Below, piece after piece: positions 1 through 8,319 of a stretch of 64,000 nt of DNA (within the stretch, counting starts at the first letter, position 1; every line of letters starts with the position of its first letter). The stretch is from Mycetocola zhujimingii (lineage in GTDB: Bacteria > Actinomycetota > Actinomycetes > Actinomycetales > Microbacteriaceae): positions 992,001 through 1,056,000 of the forward strand of contig NZ_CP026949.1 of NCBI RefSeq assembly GCF_003065425.1, given 5' to 3'. The notes under the pieces were generated by a model. That model saw nothing but the letters and a program-made list of their open reading frames with translations, did not search any database and was not told the DNA's origin. Position numbers and translations under genes: made by a program.

Positions 1-33
1 CGACGAGGCCGCAATACTCTTCGGTTAAGCCAT

Positions 34-102
34 CGAGCGCTGCACTTCCATGCCCGCGCTGCAGAAACTTCTGCAGCTTTGAGCATGGATGTGCAGCGTT
101 CG
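34..102. terminator. Long imperfect inverted repeat, possible bidirectional terminator
   Basis: The outer arms 34-53 and 83-102 pair with only a G/T wobble and one mismatch, and the inner arms 58-66 and 69-77 (GCTGCAGAA / TTCTGCAGC) pair perfectly. It lies just past the 3' end of the oligopeptidase gene and has no T-tract. Transcription termination is inferred. A protein-binding site or a palindromic repeat element is also possible. Confidence 0.45.
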
Positions 103-106
103 GCGT

Positions 107-2236
107 TTAGTCGGCCAGCCCCAGCACCTTGAGCAGCCATGCCAGCTCGTACGCACGCTCGTGCCAGGCCTTGTACCGGCCGCTGACTCCGCCGTGACCA
201 GCGCTCATCTCGATCTTGAGCAGCGCCGGCGCGCCAACGTCGCGCAACCGCGCCACCCACTTCGCTGGTTCGACGTAGAGCACCCGTGTGTCGTTGAGGC
301 TCGTGACCGCGAGGATCTGCGGGTACGTGACTCCTTCCCGCACGTTCTCGTACGGCGAGTACGACTTCATGTACTCGTAGACCTCGGCGTTGGCCAGAGG
401 GTTTCCCCATTCGTCCCACTCGATGACGGTGAGCGGGAGATCAGGATCGAGGATGCTGGTGAGCGGGTCGACAAAGGGGACAGCGGCAAGGATGCCGGCG
501 AAGAGTTCAGGGGCAAGGTTGGCGACCGCGCCCATGAGCAGGCCGCCAGCGCTTCCACCCTCCGCGACCATCCGCTCTGGTGTCGTGTAGCCCTCAGCAA
601 TCAGATGACGGGCGCACGCGACGAAGTCGGTGAACGTGTTCTTCTTGGTGAGTGTCTTGCCGTTCTCGTACCACGAGCGGCCCAGCTCGCCACCGCCGCG
701 GACGTGCGCGATGGCAAAGGTGACGCCCCGGTCCAGGAGGCTCAGCCGGGCCACAGAGAACGACGGGTCCATGCTCGCCTCGTACGAGCCGTACCCGTAG
801 AGCTCGAGCGGCCCCGGGTGTGCAGTGCCCTTTTTCCAGACCAGTGAAATGGGGACCCGCGTCCCGTCGTCGGCGACGGCCCACTCCCGTTTCTGTTCGT
901 AGTCCAGCGGGTCGTAGCCGCCGAGCACCGGCTGCTGTTTGAGCAGCGCGAGCTCGCCGGTGCGAACGTCAAGGTCGAACACCGTCGCGGGTGTCACCAG
1001 CGAACCGAAGCCGAACCGGACCGTCGGCTGCGTCCACTCGGGGTTCCTCGACGAGCCGACGGTGTACAGCGGTTCGGCAAACGGCACCTCGTCCACGGCG
1101 ACAGCAGCGGGGGAGTCGATCCCGTCCAGGGTCGCGATACCGAGCTGGCTGAGCCCCGCCCGCCGGTAACCGAACACGAGGTGGCCGGCGAACGCCTCGA
1201 CGTCCTCGAGCCTGACCTCATCACTGTGTTTCCGAACGACGATGCCGTCCGCAGGACCGGTGCCGACGGCATCCGGTCGCACAGCGACCAGCTCGAAGTT
1301 CGGTGCACCGTCATTGTGCAGGATGAGGAACCAGTCCTCGCCCCCGATCACGGCGTGCTCGAGGGAGTATTCAACGTCGTCGCGGCGTTCCCAGATAACC
1401 CGCGGCTCGGCGGTCGGGTCGTCTGCATCGAGGATGAGCCACTCGCTCGTGACGCTCGAGGAGACAACGATCACGATGTACTTCGCGCTGCGGGTGCCCC
1501 CTGCGCCAACCCAGAACCGTTCGTCCGGCTCGGTGAGAACGACGACATCGGCGCTCGCAGCCGTGCCCACCTCGTGTCGCCAGAGGGTGTCAGGTCGCCA
1601 GGACTCGTCAACCGTCGTGTAGAACACGTGGGCACCGTCGGGGGAGAACGTCGCCCCGTGTGACGTGTTGGGAATCTGATCGGGCAGGTCGGCGCCCGTG
1701 GCCAGGTCACGGATGCGGAGGGTGTAGCGCTCGTCACCCTCGGTGTCGACGGCCCAGGCCAGCAGCCGGCCGTCGAGCGAGACGTCGAACGATCCGAGCG
1801 AGAAGAACTCGTGCCCCTTGGCCTCGACGTTGCCGTCGAGCAGCACCTGTTCACCGGGGACGTCGACGCCGGGGGTGAGCGTCGGCGGTGTCCAGTCGAG
1901 CGGGTCGGTGATGGGCGCCCGACAGTGCAGGGCGTACTCCTGGCCCTCGATGCTCCTCGAGTAGTACCACCAGTCACCCTCGCGCACAGGAACGCTGAGG
2001 TCGGTCTCGAGCGTTCGTCCCTTGATCTCCTCGAAGATGCTTTGCCTGAGTGGCGCGAGTGACGCCGTCTGCGCATCGGTCCAGGCGTTCTCGGCTTCGA
2101 GGTGGGCGATCACCTCGGGGTTTGCCTTGTCGCGCAGCCACTCGTAGTCGTCGACGACAGTATCGCCGTGGTGAGTCCGTTCGGAGGGGCGCTTCTCGGC
2201 GCGCGGTTCGGCACGAGGTGCAGAAATATCAGGCAT
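107..2236 (-). CDS. ptrB: Oligopeptidase B-like S9 family serine peptidase
   Basis: A 709-residue prolyl-oligopeptidase-family enzyme, expected to cut short peptides in the cytoplasm after basic residues. The N-terminal two thirds would form the beta-propeller and the C-terminal third the alpha/beta hydrolase. The catalytic triad is readable: Ser562 in GGSAGG, Asp649 in SLNDTRV and His681 in AGHGG. The length matches oligopeptidase B (about 690-710) and there is no signal peptide. The ATG is preceded by TAGCGT with a 6-nt gap, so the mRNA is probably leaderless. It diverges from the aldo/keto reductase at 2279, with only 42 nt between the two starts. Family assignment is secure; oligopeptidase B over generic prolyl oligopeptidase rests on overall resemblance. 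Confidence 0.9.
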   Translation of the reverse strand: MPDISAPRAEPRAEKRPSERTHHGDTVVDDYEWLRDKANPEVIAHLEAENAWTDAQTASLAPLRQSIFEEIKGRTLETDLSVPVREGDWWYYSRSIEGQEYALHCRAPITDPLDWTPPTLTPGVDVPGEQVLLDGNVEAKGHEFFSLGSFDVSLDGRLLAWAVDTEGDERYTLRIRDLATGADLPDQIPNTSHGATFSPDGAHVFYTTVDESWRPDTLWRHEVGTAASADVVVLTEPDERFWVGAGGTRSAKYIVIVVSSSVTSEWLILDADDPTAEPRVIWERRDDVEYSLEHAVIGGEDWFLILHNDGAPNFELVAVRPDAVGTGPADGIVVRKHSDEVRLEDVEAFAGHLVFGYRRAGLSQLGIATLDGIDSPAAVAVDEVPFAEPLYTVGSSRNPEWTQPTVRFGFGSLVTPATVFDLDVRTGELALLKQQPVLGGYDPLDYEQKREWAVADDGTRVPISLVWKKGTAHPGPLELYGYGSYEASMDPSFSVARLSLLDRGVTFAIAHVRGGGELGRSWYENGKTLTKKNTFTDFVACARHLIAEGYTTPERMVAEGGSAGGLLMGAVANLAPELFAGILAAVPFVDPLTSILDPDLPLTVIEWDEWGNPLANAEVYEYMKSYSPYENVREGVTYPQILAVTSLNDTRVLYVEPAKWVARLRDVGAPALLKIEMSAGHGGVSGRYKAWHERAYELAWLLKVLGLAD

Positions 2237-2278
2237 GATTCCACGCTACCGGGCATCACCCGGGCATAGGGTCGACAC

Positions 2279-3118
2279 ATGACTTCTCTCCGCTCGCTCT
2301 CGCTCAATGACGGCAACCAGCTTCCCGGAATCGGATTCGGGACCTACCCGCTGAAGGGTCAGGAGGCGACGGATGCCGTGGCATCCGCCCTCGAGATCGG
2401 CTACCGGCTGATCGACACCGCGGTGAACTACGGCAACGAGGATGCTGTCGGCCGCGCGATCGCGGAGAGCTCTGTGCCTCGATCGGAGATCACGCTCACG
2501 ACGAAGCTCCCCGGCCGCGACCACGGCTACGACGAGACCCTCCGGTCGTTCGATGCGTCTGCCGACGCTCTCGGTGTCGACACCATCGACCTCTATCTCA
2601 TCCACTGGCCGAACCCGTCGGTTGGCAGGTTTGCCGAGAGCTGGAAGGCGATGGTGCAACTGCAGAGGGACCACAGGGTTCGAAGCATCGGCGTATCGAA
2701 CTTCACCCGGGAGTTCATCGAACGGCTTGGCGCCGAGACCGGTGTGCTCCCCGCGGTGAACCAGATCGAGGTGCACCCGTACTTCCCGCAGGAGGCCCTC
2801 ATCCAATTCCACGCCGAGCGCGGCATCGTCACCGAGGCGTGGAGCCCGCTGGGTAAGGGCGCAGCGCCATACAACGACAAGGTCGTCGTCGATATCGCTC
2901 GCGAACACGGGATCACCCCTGTCCAGGTCATCCTGCGCTGGCACACGCAGCGCGGCACTGTCCCACTGCCAAAGTCAGGGAACCCTGAGCGGCAGCGGGA
3001 GAACTTCTCACTGCCCGGTGGCGACCTGTCCGCCGAGGAGATCGCCGCGATCACCGCGCTCGGGCGCGAGAACGGGCGGCTGTTCGGCGGCGATCCCAAC
3101 ACTCACGAAGAGATGTAG
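2279..3118 (+). CDS. Aldo/keto reductase (2,5-diketo-D-gluconate reductase type)
   Basis: A 279-residue single-domain TIM-barrel NADPH-dependent carbonyl reductase. The catalytic tetrad is visible as Asp46 and Tyr51 (LIDTAVNYGNE), Lys76 (TTKLPG) and His109 (YLIHWPNP). The phosphate-binding end LPKSGNPERQRENF is that of the AKR5/2,5-diketogluconate reductase group. The physiological substrate cannot be told from the sequence. The ATG lies exactly 6 nt after TAGGGT (2267-2272), so translation is probably leaderless. It is monocistronic and is followed by the independently promoted DUF2207 gene. Confidence 0.9.
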   Translation: MTSLRSLSLNDGNQLPGIGFGTYPLKGQEATDAVASALEIGYRLIDTAVNYGNEDAVGRAIAESSVPRSEITLTTKLPGRDHGYDETLRSFDASADALGVDTIDLYLIHWPNPSVGRFAESWKAMVQLQRDHRVRSIGVSNFTREFIERLGAETGVLPAVNQIEVHPYFPQEALIQFHAERGIVTEAWSPLGKGAAPYNDKVVVDIAREHGITPVQVILRWHTQRGTVPLPKSGNPERQRENFSLPGGDLSAEEIAAITALGRENGRLFGGDPNTHEEM

Positions 3119-3186
3119 GGCACCAGGCCCGCGACGCCGTAGCGGAACCTGCGCATGAACGGTGTGCGCTCTTCTAGGCTGGTGCC

Positions 3187-5097
3187 ATGACGCTCCACCC
3201 GACATCGTCGTCCCGACAGTCCGTCCGTTCCAGGTTCGCCCGCCGCGCGGCACTCTTCATCGCCGTCACGGGGACGTTGGTGATGTCAGTGGGGGTCCCT
3301 GCGACCGCCGCCGTGCCGCAGCAGGCGACTGCAGGCATCCGCTCTGATGTCGAAGACTTCACCTTCAGCTCGTTCGACGGGGAGTACACGCTCGGCAGGG
3401 ACGACAACGGCAACTCAACGCTCACCGCCGTCGAGACCTTCGTCGCCGAATTTCCTGAGTTCGATCAAAACAAGGGCATCATCCGGGCGATTCCCGAGGG
3501 GTATCTCGGCGTCAATCTGCACACCGAGATCCAGTCGGTGACGGATGCCGATGGCAACCCTGTCGAATTCGACGATTCAGACACCGAAGACGGCTTTATC
3601 CTCCTCGCGCTCGGTACAGACGATTATGTCCGTGGCACCCAGACCTATGTAATCGAGTACACCCAGCGGGATGCCGTCCGCGCCTTTGCAGACACTGACG
3701 CTGACGAGTTCTACTGGGATGCCCCGGGAACCGGGTGGGACCAGCCCTTCACCGAGGCGCAGATGCGCGTCGTCGTGCCCGAGGAACTGGCGAGCGAGCT
3801 GACGGGCGCCGCGGCCTGCTACACGGGTCCTGAGGGCTCGACCGACAGATGTGAACTTGAAGAGACGGCGATGGGCGGTGACGTCGAGTTTGCCTCGCCC
3901 GTCACTGGACTCGCGCCACACGAAACCTTCACCGTGGCCATCGGTTTTGAGCCAGGTACCTTCGTCACCCCGGAGATCCCATCGACCTGGCCCATCTTCA
4001 CCGTTGTTCCCGCCGGGATCGCCGGGGTCGGACTGATCGGGTTCATCGCGGCCGTCTTCACGAGGCGACGGAACGTCCAGGATGCGCCGGGACGGGGAAC
4101 CATACTGCCGCAGTACACCGTGCCAGCCGGCGTCGACATCGTGGTGGCTGCCGACCTGATCGGCAAGATCACGAAAGCCATCCCCGCCCTGTTCCTGAGC
4201 CTCGCGGTGCGAAGGAACATCCGCATTCTCGATGACGGTGAGGCGTCGAAGCTTGGCGCGAAGAAACGCAACTACCGCATCCAGTTCCTCACCGACGCGG
4301 GCGCCTCAGGCGCTGATCTCAAGGCACTCGATGCGCTGTTCGGCGCCACGAGGCGCCCGAACATGATCATGCCGCTCAGCGCAACGAACACCGAGCTCAG
4401 CAAGAAGCTTCAGGCCATGACGATCAAGGCGACGGATGCCTCGGTCGCTGCGGGCTACCGTGTGAAACGCAAAGTCCCGCGTGCTGGCTGGTTCTCCCTG
4501 TTCTCCCTCGCGGTTTTCGCTGTGATGTTCGTGCTCTTCTGCGTTGGCGTTGCGTCATATGCGGCGAACGCGTGGCTCATATTTGGGCTGATCATCGCGC
4601 TGGCGTCTCTGATCGGCACGGTGGTGGCGGTCTCGTCGAAGAAAGCTCTCACGCCCCAGGGCGCCGAGGTGAAGGATTACCTTCTTGGTCTCAGGGAGTA
4701 CCTGGCGCTCGCCGAAAAGGACCGCATCGCCATGCTCCAAAGTCCGGAGGGCGCAGAACGGGTGACCGTCGAGGACGCGGTGAACCCCGGCGACACCGTC
4801 GAGGTGATCAAGTTCTACGAGAAGCTGCTTCCCTTCGCTGTCCTGTGGGGCATCGAGAAGGAGTGGGCGGAAGAACTGGGCAGGTACTACGAGACCACCG
4901 GCACCGATCCTGACTGGTACTCGAGTCGATCGGGCTTCTCGCCATACGGTTTCACCGCGGGATTGAGTACCTTCGCGACCTCGTCCGGCGCGTCAACACC
5001 GTGGTCCGCCAGCGCGACAGCGAGCTCGAGCGGTGGTTCGAGCGGTGGTGGGTTCTCCGGCGGCGGTGGAGGCGGCGGAGGCGGCGGGGGACGCTGA
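3187..5097 (+). CDS. DUF2207 domain-containing membrane protein
   Basis: A 636-residue membrane protein of unknown function. It has an N-terminal signal/anchor (basic RSRFARRA then a hydrophobic stretch ending near ATAAV), then an extracytoplasmic beta-rich DUF2207 domain to about residue 255. A transmembrane helix follows (TWPIFTVVPAGIAGVGLIGF), then a cytoplasmic region, two more helices near 440-485, and a C-terminal tail made almost only of Gly and Ser. The architecture and the Gly tail are typical of actinobacterial DUF2207 proteins. The ATG follows TAGGCT (3175-3180) by 6 nt. No function is assigned to the family and the neighbours give no hint. Confidence 0.85.
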   Translation: MTLHPTSSSRQSVRSRFARRAALFIAVTGTLVMSVGVPATAAVPQQATAGIRSDVEDFTFSSFDGEYTLGRDDNGNSTLTAVETFVAEFPEFDQNKGIIRAIPEGYLGVNLHTEIQSVTDADGNPVEFDDSDTEDGFILLALGTDDYVRGTQTYVIEYTQRDAVRAFADTDADEFYWDAPGTGWDQPFTEAQMRVVVPEELASELTGAAACYTGPEGSTDRCELEETAMGGDVEFASPVTGLAPHETFTVAIGFEPGTFVTPEIPSTWPIFTVVPAGIAGVGLIGFIAAVFTRRRNVQDAPGRGTILPQYTVPAGVDIVVAADLIGKITKAIPALFLSLAVRRNIRILDDGEASKLGAKKRNYRIQFLTDAGASGADLKALDALFGATRRPNMIMPLSATNTELSKKLQAMTIKATDASVAAGYRVKRKVPRAGWFSLFSLAVFAVMFVLFCVGVASYAANAWLIFGLIIALASLIGTVVAVSSKKALTPQGAEVKDYLLGLREYLALAEKDRIAMLQSPEGAERVTVEDAVNPGDTVEVIKFYEKLLPFAVLWGIEKEWAEELGRYYETTGTDPDWYSSRSGFSPYGFTAGLSTFATSSGASTPWSASATASSSGGSSGGGFSGGGGGGGGGGGR

Positions 5098-5133
5098 GCG
5101 TTTGCCCAAACGGGGGTGTCAAGTTGACGGCTG

Positions 5134-5184
5134 GATCGAGGGGTGTAATCATCGTTTACGGCCCCTCAACTGGCAACCTCGATC
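5134..5184. repeat. Nested, mutually exclusive inverted repeats
   Basis: GATCGAGG (5134-5141) can pair with CCTCGATC (5177-5184). The overlapping GAGGGG (5138-5143) can instead pair with CCCCTC (5162-5167). The two stems share bases, so only one can form at a time. The element lies between the DUF2207 stop and the phosphate transporter. It may be a terminator for the former or a leader structure of the latter. Confidence 0.4.
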
Positions 5185-5203
5185 ACATGAACCCCTCCTG
5201 AAC
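5182..5203 (-). promoter_or_regulatory. Candidate PHO box (two 11-nt direct repeats)
   Basis: On the minus strand the sequence reads GTTCAGGAGGG then GTTCATGTGAT: two adjacent 11-nt units each starting with GTTCA. PhoP of Streptomyces binds 11-nt direct repeats of GTTCACCCGGC type. The site ends 46 nt before the start of a phosphate transporter gene, which fits phosphate control. Binding by a PhoP in this organism is inferred. Confidence 0.45.
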
Positions 5204-5248
5204 TTTTGGGGGATTCCTGTGCGCGGGCGAGTCCCTACTCAGAGAACT

Positions 5249-6430
5249 ATGCCGGTGGATATCACCCTCATTATCGTGCTTGTTATAGCACTTGCCCTTT
5301 TCTTCGACTTCACCAACGGATTCCACGACACAGCGAACGCTATGGCGACTCCGATTGCCACGGGGGCGCTCAAGCCCAAGATGGCTGTCACGCTCGCGGC
5401 GATTCTTAACCTGATCGGTGCGTTTCTGTCGACTGAGGTCGCCAAAACGATCTCGGGTGGAATCATCCGTGAGGGTGAAGGTGGAGTCCTGATCTCGCCG
5501 GAGCTCATCTTCGCCGGCCTGATCGGCGCGATCGTCTGGAACATGCTGACCTGGCTGCTCGGATTGCCATCCAGCTCCTCTCACGCGTTGTTCGGCGGTC
5601 TGATCGGTGCAGCCCTCGTGGGGGCAGGTGTCGGTGCCATCGATTTCGGCGTGCTCACCTCGAAGGTGCTGCTGCCGGCGCTCCTCGCCCCTCTCACGGC
5701 CATGCTCATTGCCTTCGTCGCCACCAAGCTGGCATACGGCGTCACCCGCCGTTACGACGGCAAGCCGGACGGACGTTCGGGCTTCCGCTACGGCCAGATC
5801 TTCTCCTCCTCGCTCGTCGCCCTCGCACACGGCACCAACGATGCGCAGAAGACGATGGGTGTCATCACCCTCGCCCTGATCTCGGTCAACCTCCAGGCAC
5901 CGGGTGACGGCGTGCAGTTCTGGGTGGTGGTCGTCTGTGCATTCGCTATCGCGCTTGGCACCTACGTCGGCGGCTGGCGCATCATCAAGACCCTCGGCAC
6001 CGGCCTCACCGACGTGAAGCCGGCGCAGGGCTTCGCCGCCGAGACCAGCACCGCCGCAACGATCCTCGCGTCGAGCCACCTCGGTTTCGCGCTGTCGACA
6101 ACGCAGGTTGCGTCCGGTTCCGTCATTGGCTCTGGGCTCGGCCGCCGCGGTTCGACAGTTCGCTGGAAAACCGCGGGCAGGATCGGCCTCGGCTGGCTGA
6201 TGACGCTTCCCGCTGCTGGCATCGTCGGTGCCCTCGCCGCCCTCGTCGCACACCTCGGGACCTGGGGTGTGATCGTTGACGCCGTCGTCGGCATCGGCAC
6301 GATCGCCTTCATCTTCCTGTGGTCACGCCGCGACCAGGTCGGCCATCACAACGTCGTCAGCGAGGTCGCAGCGTCAGGTGAAGCCGTGTCGATTGCTCCA
6401 GAGCCCGAAATCAAGAAGGTGAACAAGTGA
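5249..6430 (+). CDS. pit: Inorganic phosphate transporter, Pit family
   Basis: A 393-residue polytopic membrane protein for low-affinity, metal-phosphate/proton symport. The family signatures are the duplicated PD001131-like motifs: FDFTNGFHDTANAMAT near the N terminus and AHGTNDAQKTMGVI in the second half. The start ATG at 5249 is chosen because the product then begins directly with the first helix (MPVDITLIIVLVIALALFF); the upstream in-frame extension reads through the Gly-rich tail of the previous gene and is not protein-like. The stop overlaps the next gene by GTGA, so the two are co-transcribed. A PHO-box-like repeat lies upstream. Confidence 0.93.
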   Translation: MPVDITLIIVLVIALALFFDFTNGFHDTANAMATPIATGALKPKMAVTLAAILNLIGAFLSTEVAKTISGGIIREGEGGVLISPELIFAGLIGAIVWNMLTWLLGLPSSSSHALFGGLIGAALVGAGVGAIDFGVLTSKVLLPALLAPLTAMLIAFVATKLAYGVTRRYDGKPDGRSGFRYGQIFSSSLVALAHGTNDAQKTMGVITLALISVNLQAPGDGVQFWVVVVCAFAIALGTYVGGWRIIKTLGTGLTDVKPAQGFAAETSTAATILASSHLGFALSTTQVASGSVIGSGLGRRGSTVRWKTAGRIGLGWLMTLPAAGIVGALAALVAHLGTWGVIVDAVVGIGTIAFIFLWSRRDQVGHHNVVSEVAASGEAVSIAPEPEIKKVNK

Positions 6431-6759
6431 TCGACTGGATGGGGTTCGTCGTCGTCCTGCTGGCGGCGCTCACCGGCACCGTCATCGTTGTCGGCCTGTA
6501 CTCTCTCGGGCTCAAGTTGCTCGTGCGGGCGGGCCGCGTGCCCGTGGTCTCGCCGGCCACCTTCACCGACGCGATCACCGTGTTCACGGAGGCCGAGATC
6601 AAGTCGGCCGCGAAGAAGGCCGCCAAGGCTGTCAGGAAGAACCCGCTGTCGCCGATGCAGAAGCGGATCGCTCTTGTTGCCGCATACACCTGCTTCGCGC
6701 TCTGTGGCGCGGCAGTGCTGTTCGGCATCTACCTCATCGTGCCCGCCCTGCACGGATAG
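6427..6759 (+). CDS. Small two-helix membrane protein coupled to pit
   Basis: A 110-residue protein starting at GTG, overlapping the pit stop codon by 4 nt. A transmembrane helix at about residues 5-28 is followed by a Lys/Ala-rich cytoplasmic stretch (AEIKSAAKKAAKAVRKN), then a second helix at about 80-105. No catalytic motif is visible and the family is not recognised by name. Translational coupling with pit suggests a role in transporter assembly or regulation, but this is inference from position only. A strong terminator follows. Confidence 0.8.
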   Translation: MIDWMGFVVVLLAALTGTVIVVGLYSLGLKLLVRAGRVPVVSPATFTDAITVFTEAEIKSAAKKAAKAVRKNPLSPMQKRIALVAAYTCFALCGAAVLFGIYLIVPALHG

Positions 6760-6768
6760 CAGAACGAG

Positions 6769-6812
6769 AAAGCCCCCGGCCGCGACGCTTGATGCGTCGC
6801 GGCCGGGGCTTT
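6769..6812. terminator. Rho-independent terminator of the pit operon
   Basis: A perfect or near-perfect 19-20-bp GC-rich stem (AAAGCCCCCGGCCGCGACGC and its complement) with a 4-nt loop, an A-run on one side and a short T-run on the other. It lies between convergent genes and should work on both strands. Confidence 0.85.
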
Positions 6813-6849
6813 GTGCGTGGCGCTTTGTTGGCGCGCAGCGCGACTGGCC

Positions 6850-8142
6850 TTAGTCGGTCCCGCGGAGCCGACCGAGAGAGTTCATCACGTGATAGACGAT
6901 GATCGCGGCGAGGGTTCCGAGCGCTATCCCGTTGAAGATCACATCCCCGAACTGAAGGGTGTAGTTGGCGATGCCGAGAATGAGGGCGATCGCCGCGGTG
7001 AACTGGTTCTTCGGCAGCGAGAAGTCGACCCGGTTGTCGATCCAGATCTTCACGCCGATGATTCCGATCAGGCCGTACAGTGCCGTCGTCACCCCGCCGA
7101 GGACCCCCGCAGGGATGGTGTTGATCACCGCTCCGACCTTGGGGGAGAGCCCGAGGAGGATGGCAAAGATGCCTGCGACCCAGTACGCGGCGGTTGAATA
7201 GACCCGCGTTGCGGCCATGACACCGATGTTCTCACCGTACGTTGTGGTTGCCGAACCGCCGCCCATTCCCGCAACAACCGTTGCGAGGCCATCGGCGAAG
7301 AGGCCCCGTCCGGTGAGTTTGTTGATTGTGGGGTCGTCGGTCATTTGTGCAACGCCCCGAATGTGGCCGACGTTCTCGGCGACGAGCACGAGCACAACCG
7401 GCAGGAACGCTGGCAGCACCGCCCAGAGTGCTGAGTCGGTGAACGGGTTGCCGGGGCTGCTGAACTGGGGCAGACCCACCCAGGCCGCCTCGCCAACACT
7501 GGAGAAGTCGATCTCACCGGCAACCACCGCAGCGATGTACCCGACGATCACGCCGATGAGGATGGACATCCGGCCGAGGATGCCTCTGAAGAGGACGGAT
7601 GCCAGGATCACCGCCGTGAGCGTGATGGTCGCGGTGAGCGGCGCTTGCTGGAAGTTGTTCCAGGCTGCAGGGCCGAGGTTGAACCCGATCAGGGCCACAA
7701 TGGCACCGGCGACGACCGGCGGCATGAGCGCGTTGATCCAGCCGATACCGGTGAACTGGACGAGAAGCCCTACGAGTGCGAGCAGAAGGCCGACGATGAC
7801 GATGCCGAAGAGCGCGCTTCCCATTCCCTGCGCTGTTGTCGCAACGGTGATCGGAGCGATGAAGGCGAACGACGAGCCGAGGTAACTTGGCAGGCGGTTC
7901 TTCGTGATGATGAGGAACAGCAGTGTGCCGATTCCTGAAAACAGCAGTGTGGTCGACGGTGGGAAGTCGGTGAGGATGGGGACCAGGAACGTGGCGCCAA
8001 ACATGGCGACGACGTGCTGGGCGCCGAGACCTATCGTGCGTGGCCAGGTCAGTCGCTCCTGTGGCGCGACGACTTCGCGCGCACCGACATCCTTACCGTC
8101 ACCGTGCAGCGTCCAGGGTAAATTCATTCGATCTCGTCTCAT
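6850..8142 (-). CDS. Uracil/xanthine permease, NCS2 family
   Basis: A 430-residue nucleobase:cation symporter resembling UraA, with about 14 hydrophobic segments. Family features include GLGAQHVVAMFGATFLVP in the first helices and a substrate-site loop near LVAENVGH. Uracil is the likely substrate but xanthine is possible. The start at 8142 (MRRDRMNLPW) has AAGGA 12 nt upstream; the internal ATG at 8127 is the alternative, without a clear Shine-Dalgarno. It diverges from a second NCS2-type permease across 177 nt holding a perfect 14-bp palindrome, so both nucleobase importers may answer to one regulator. Confidence 0.88.
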   Translation of the reverse strand: MRRDRMNLPWTLHGDGKDVGAREVVAPQERLTWPRTIGLGAQHVVAMFGATFLVPILTDFPPSTTLLFSGIGTLLFLIITKNRLPSYLGSSFAFIAPITVATTAQGMGSALFGIVIVGLLLALVGLLVQFTGIGWINALMPPVVAGAIVALIGFNLGPAAWNNFQQAPLTATITLTAVILASVLFRGILGRMSILIGVIVGYIAAVVAGEIDFSSVGEAAWVGLPQFSSPGNPFTDSALWAVLPAFLPVVLVLVAENVGHIRGVAQMTDDPTINKLTGRGLFADGLATVVAGMGGGSATTTYGENIGVMAATRVYSTAAYWVAGIFAILLGLSPKVGAVINTIPAGVLGGVTTALYGLIGIIGVKIWIDNRVDFSLPKNQFTAAIALILGIANYTLQFGDVIFNGIALGTLAAIIVYHVMNSLGRLRGTD

Positions 8143-8234
8143 TTTCGGGCGTGGTCCTTGCGATACCGTACCCGCAAATAACCGGCGTGCGCGGACGAGC
8201 ACAAGGCTGGCAATAAACTGGCAGTCTGCGCGTT

Positions 8235-8248
8235 ACACGTGCACGTGT
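8235..8248. promoter_or_regulatory. 14-bp perfect palindrome between divergent nucleobase permeases
   Basis: ACACGTGCACGTGT is perfectly self-complementary. It sits between the uracil/xanthine permease and the purine permease promoters. A shared operator for a purine- or pyrimidine-responsive repressor is inferred; the regulator is not encoded in the window. Confidence 0.45.
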
Positions 8249-8319
8249 CGTACATTTCCGGCTCGTGTGTCTGGCGCCAGTCGGTTTCATCCCATTCTCC
8301 TGTTCGGAAAGGCCCCTGA

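Noticed and set aside
2-28. Possible end of an upstream plus-strand gene (reads DEAAILFG then TAA)
   Set aside because: Only eight codons are inside the window, too few to support a gene.
5183-6253. A 356-codon minus-strand open frame
   Set aside because: It is antisense to pit and shows only biased charged composition.
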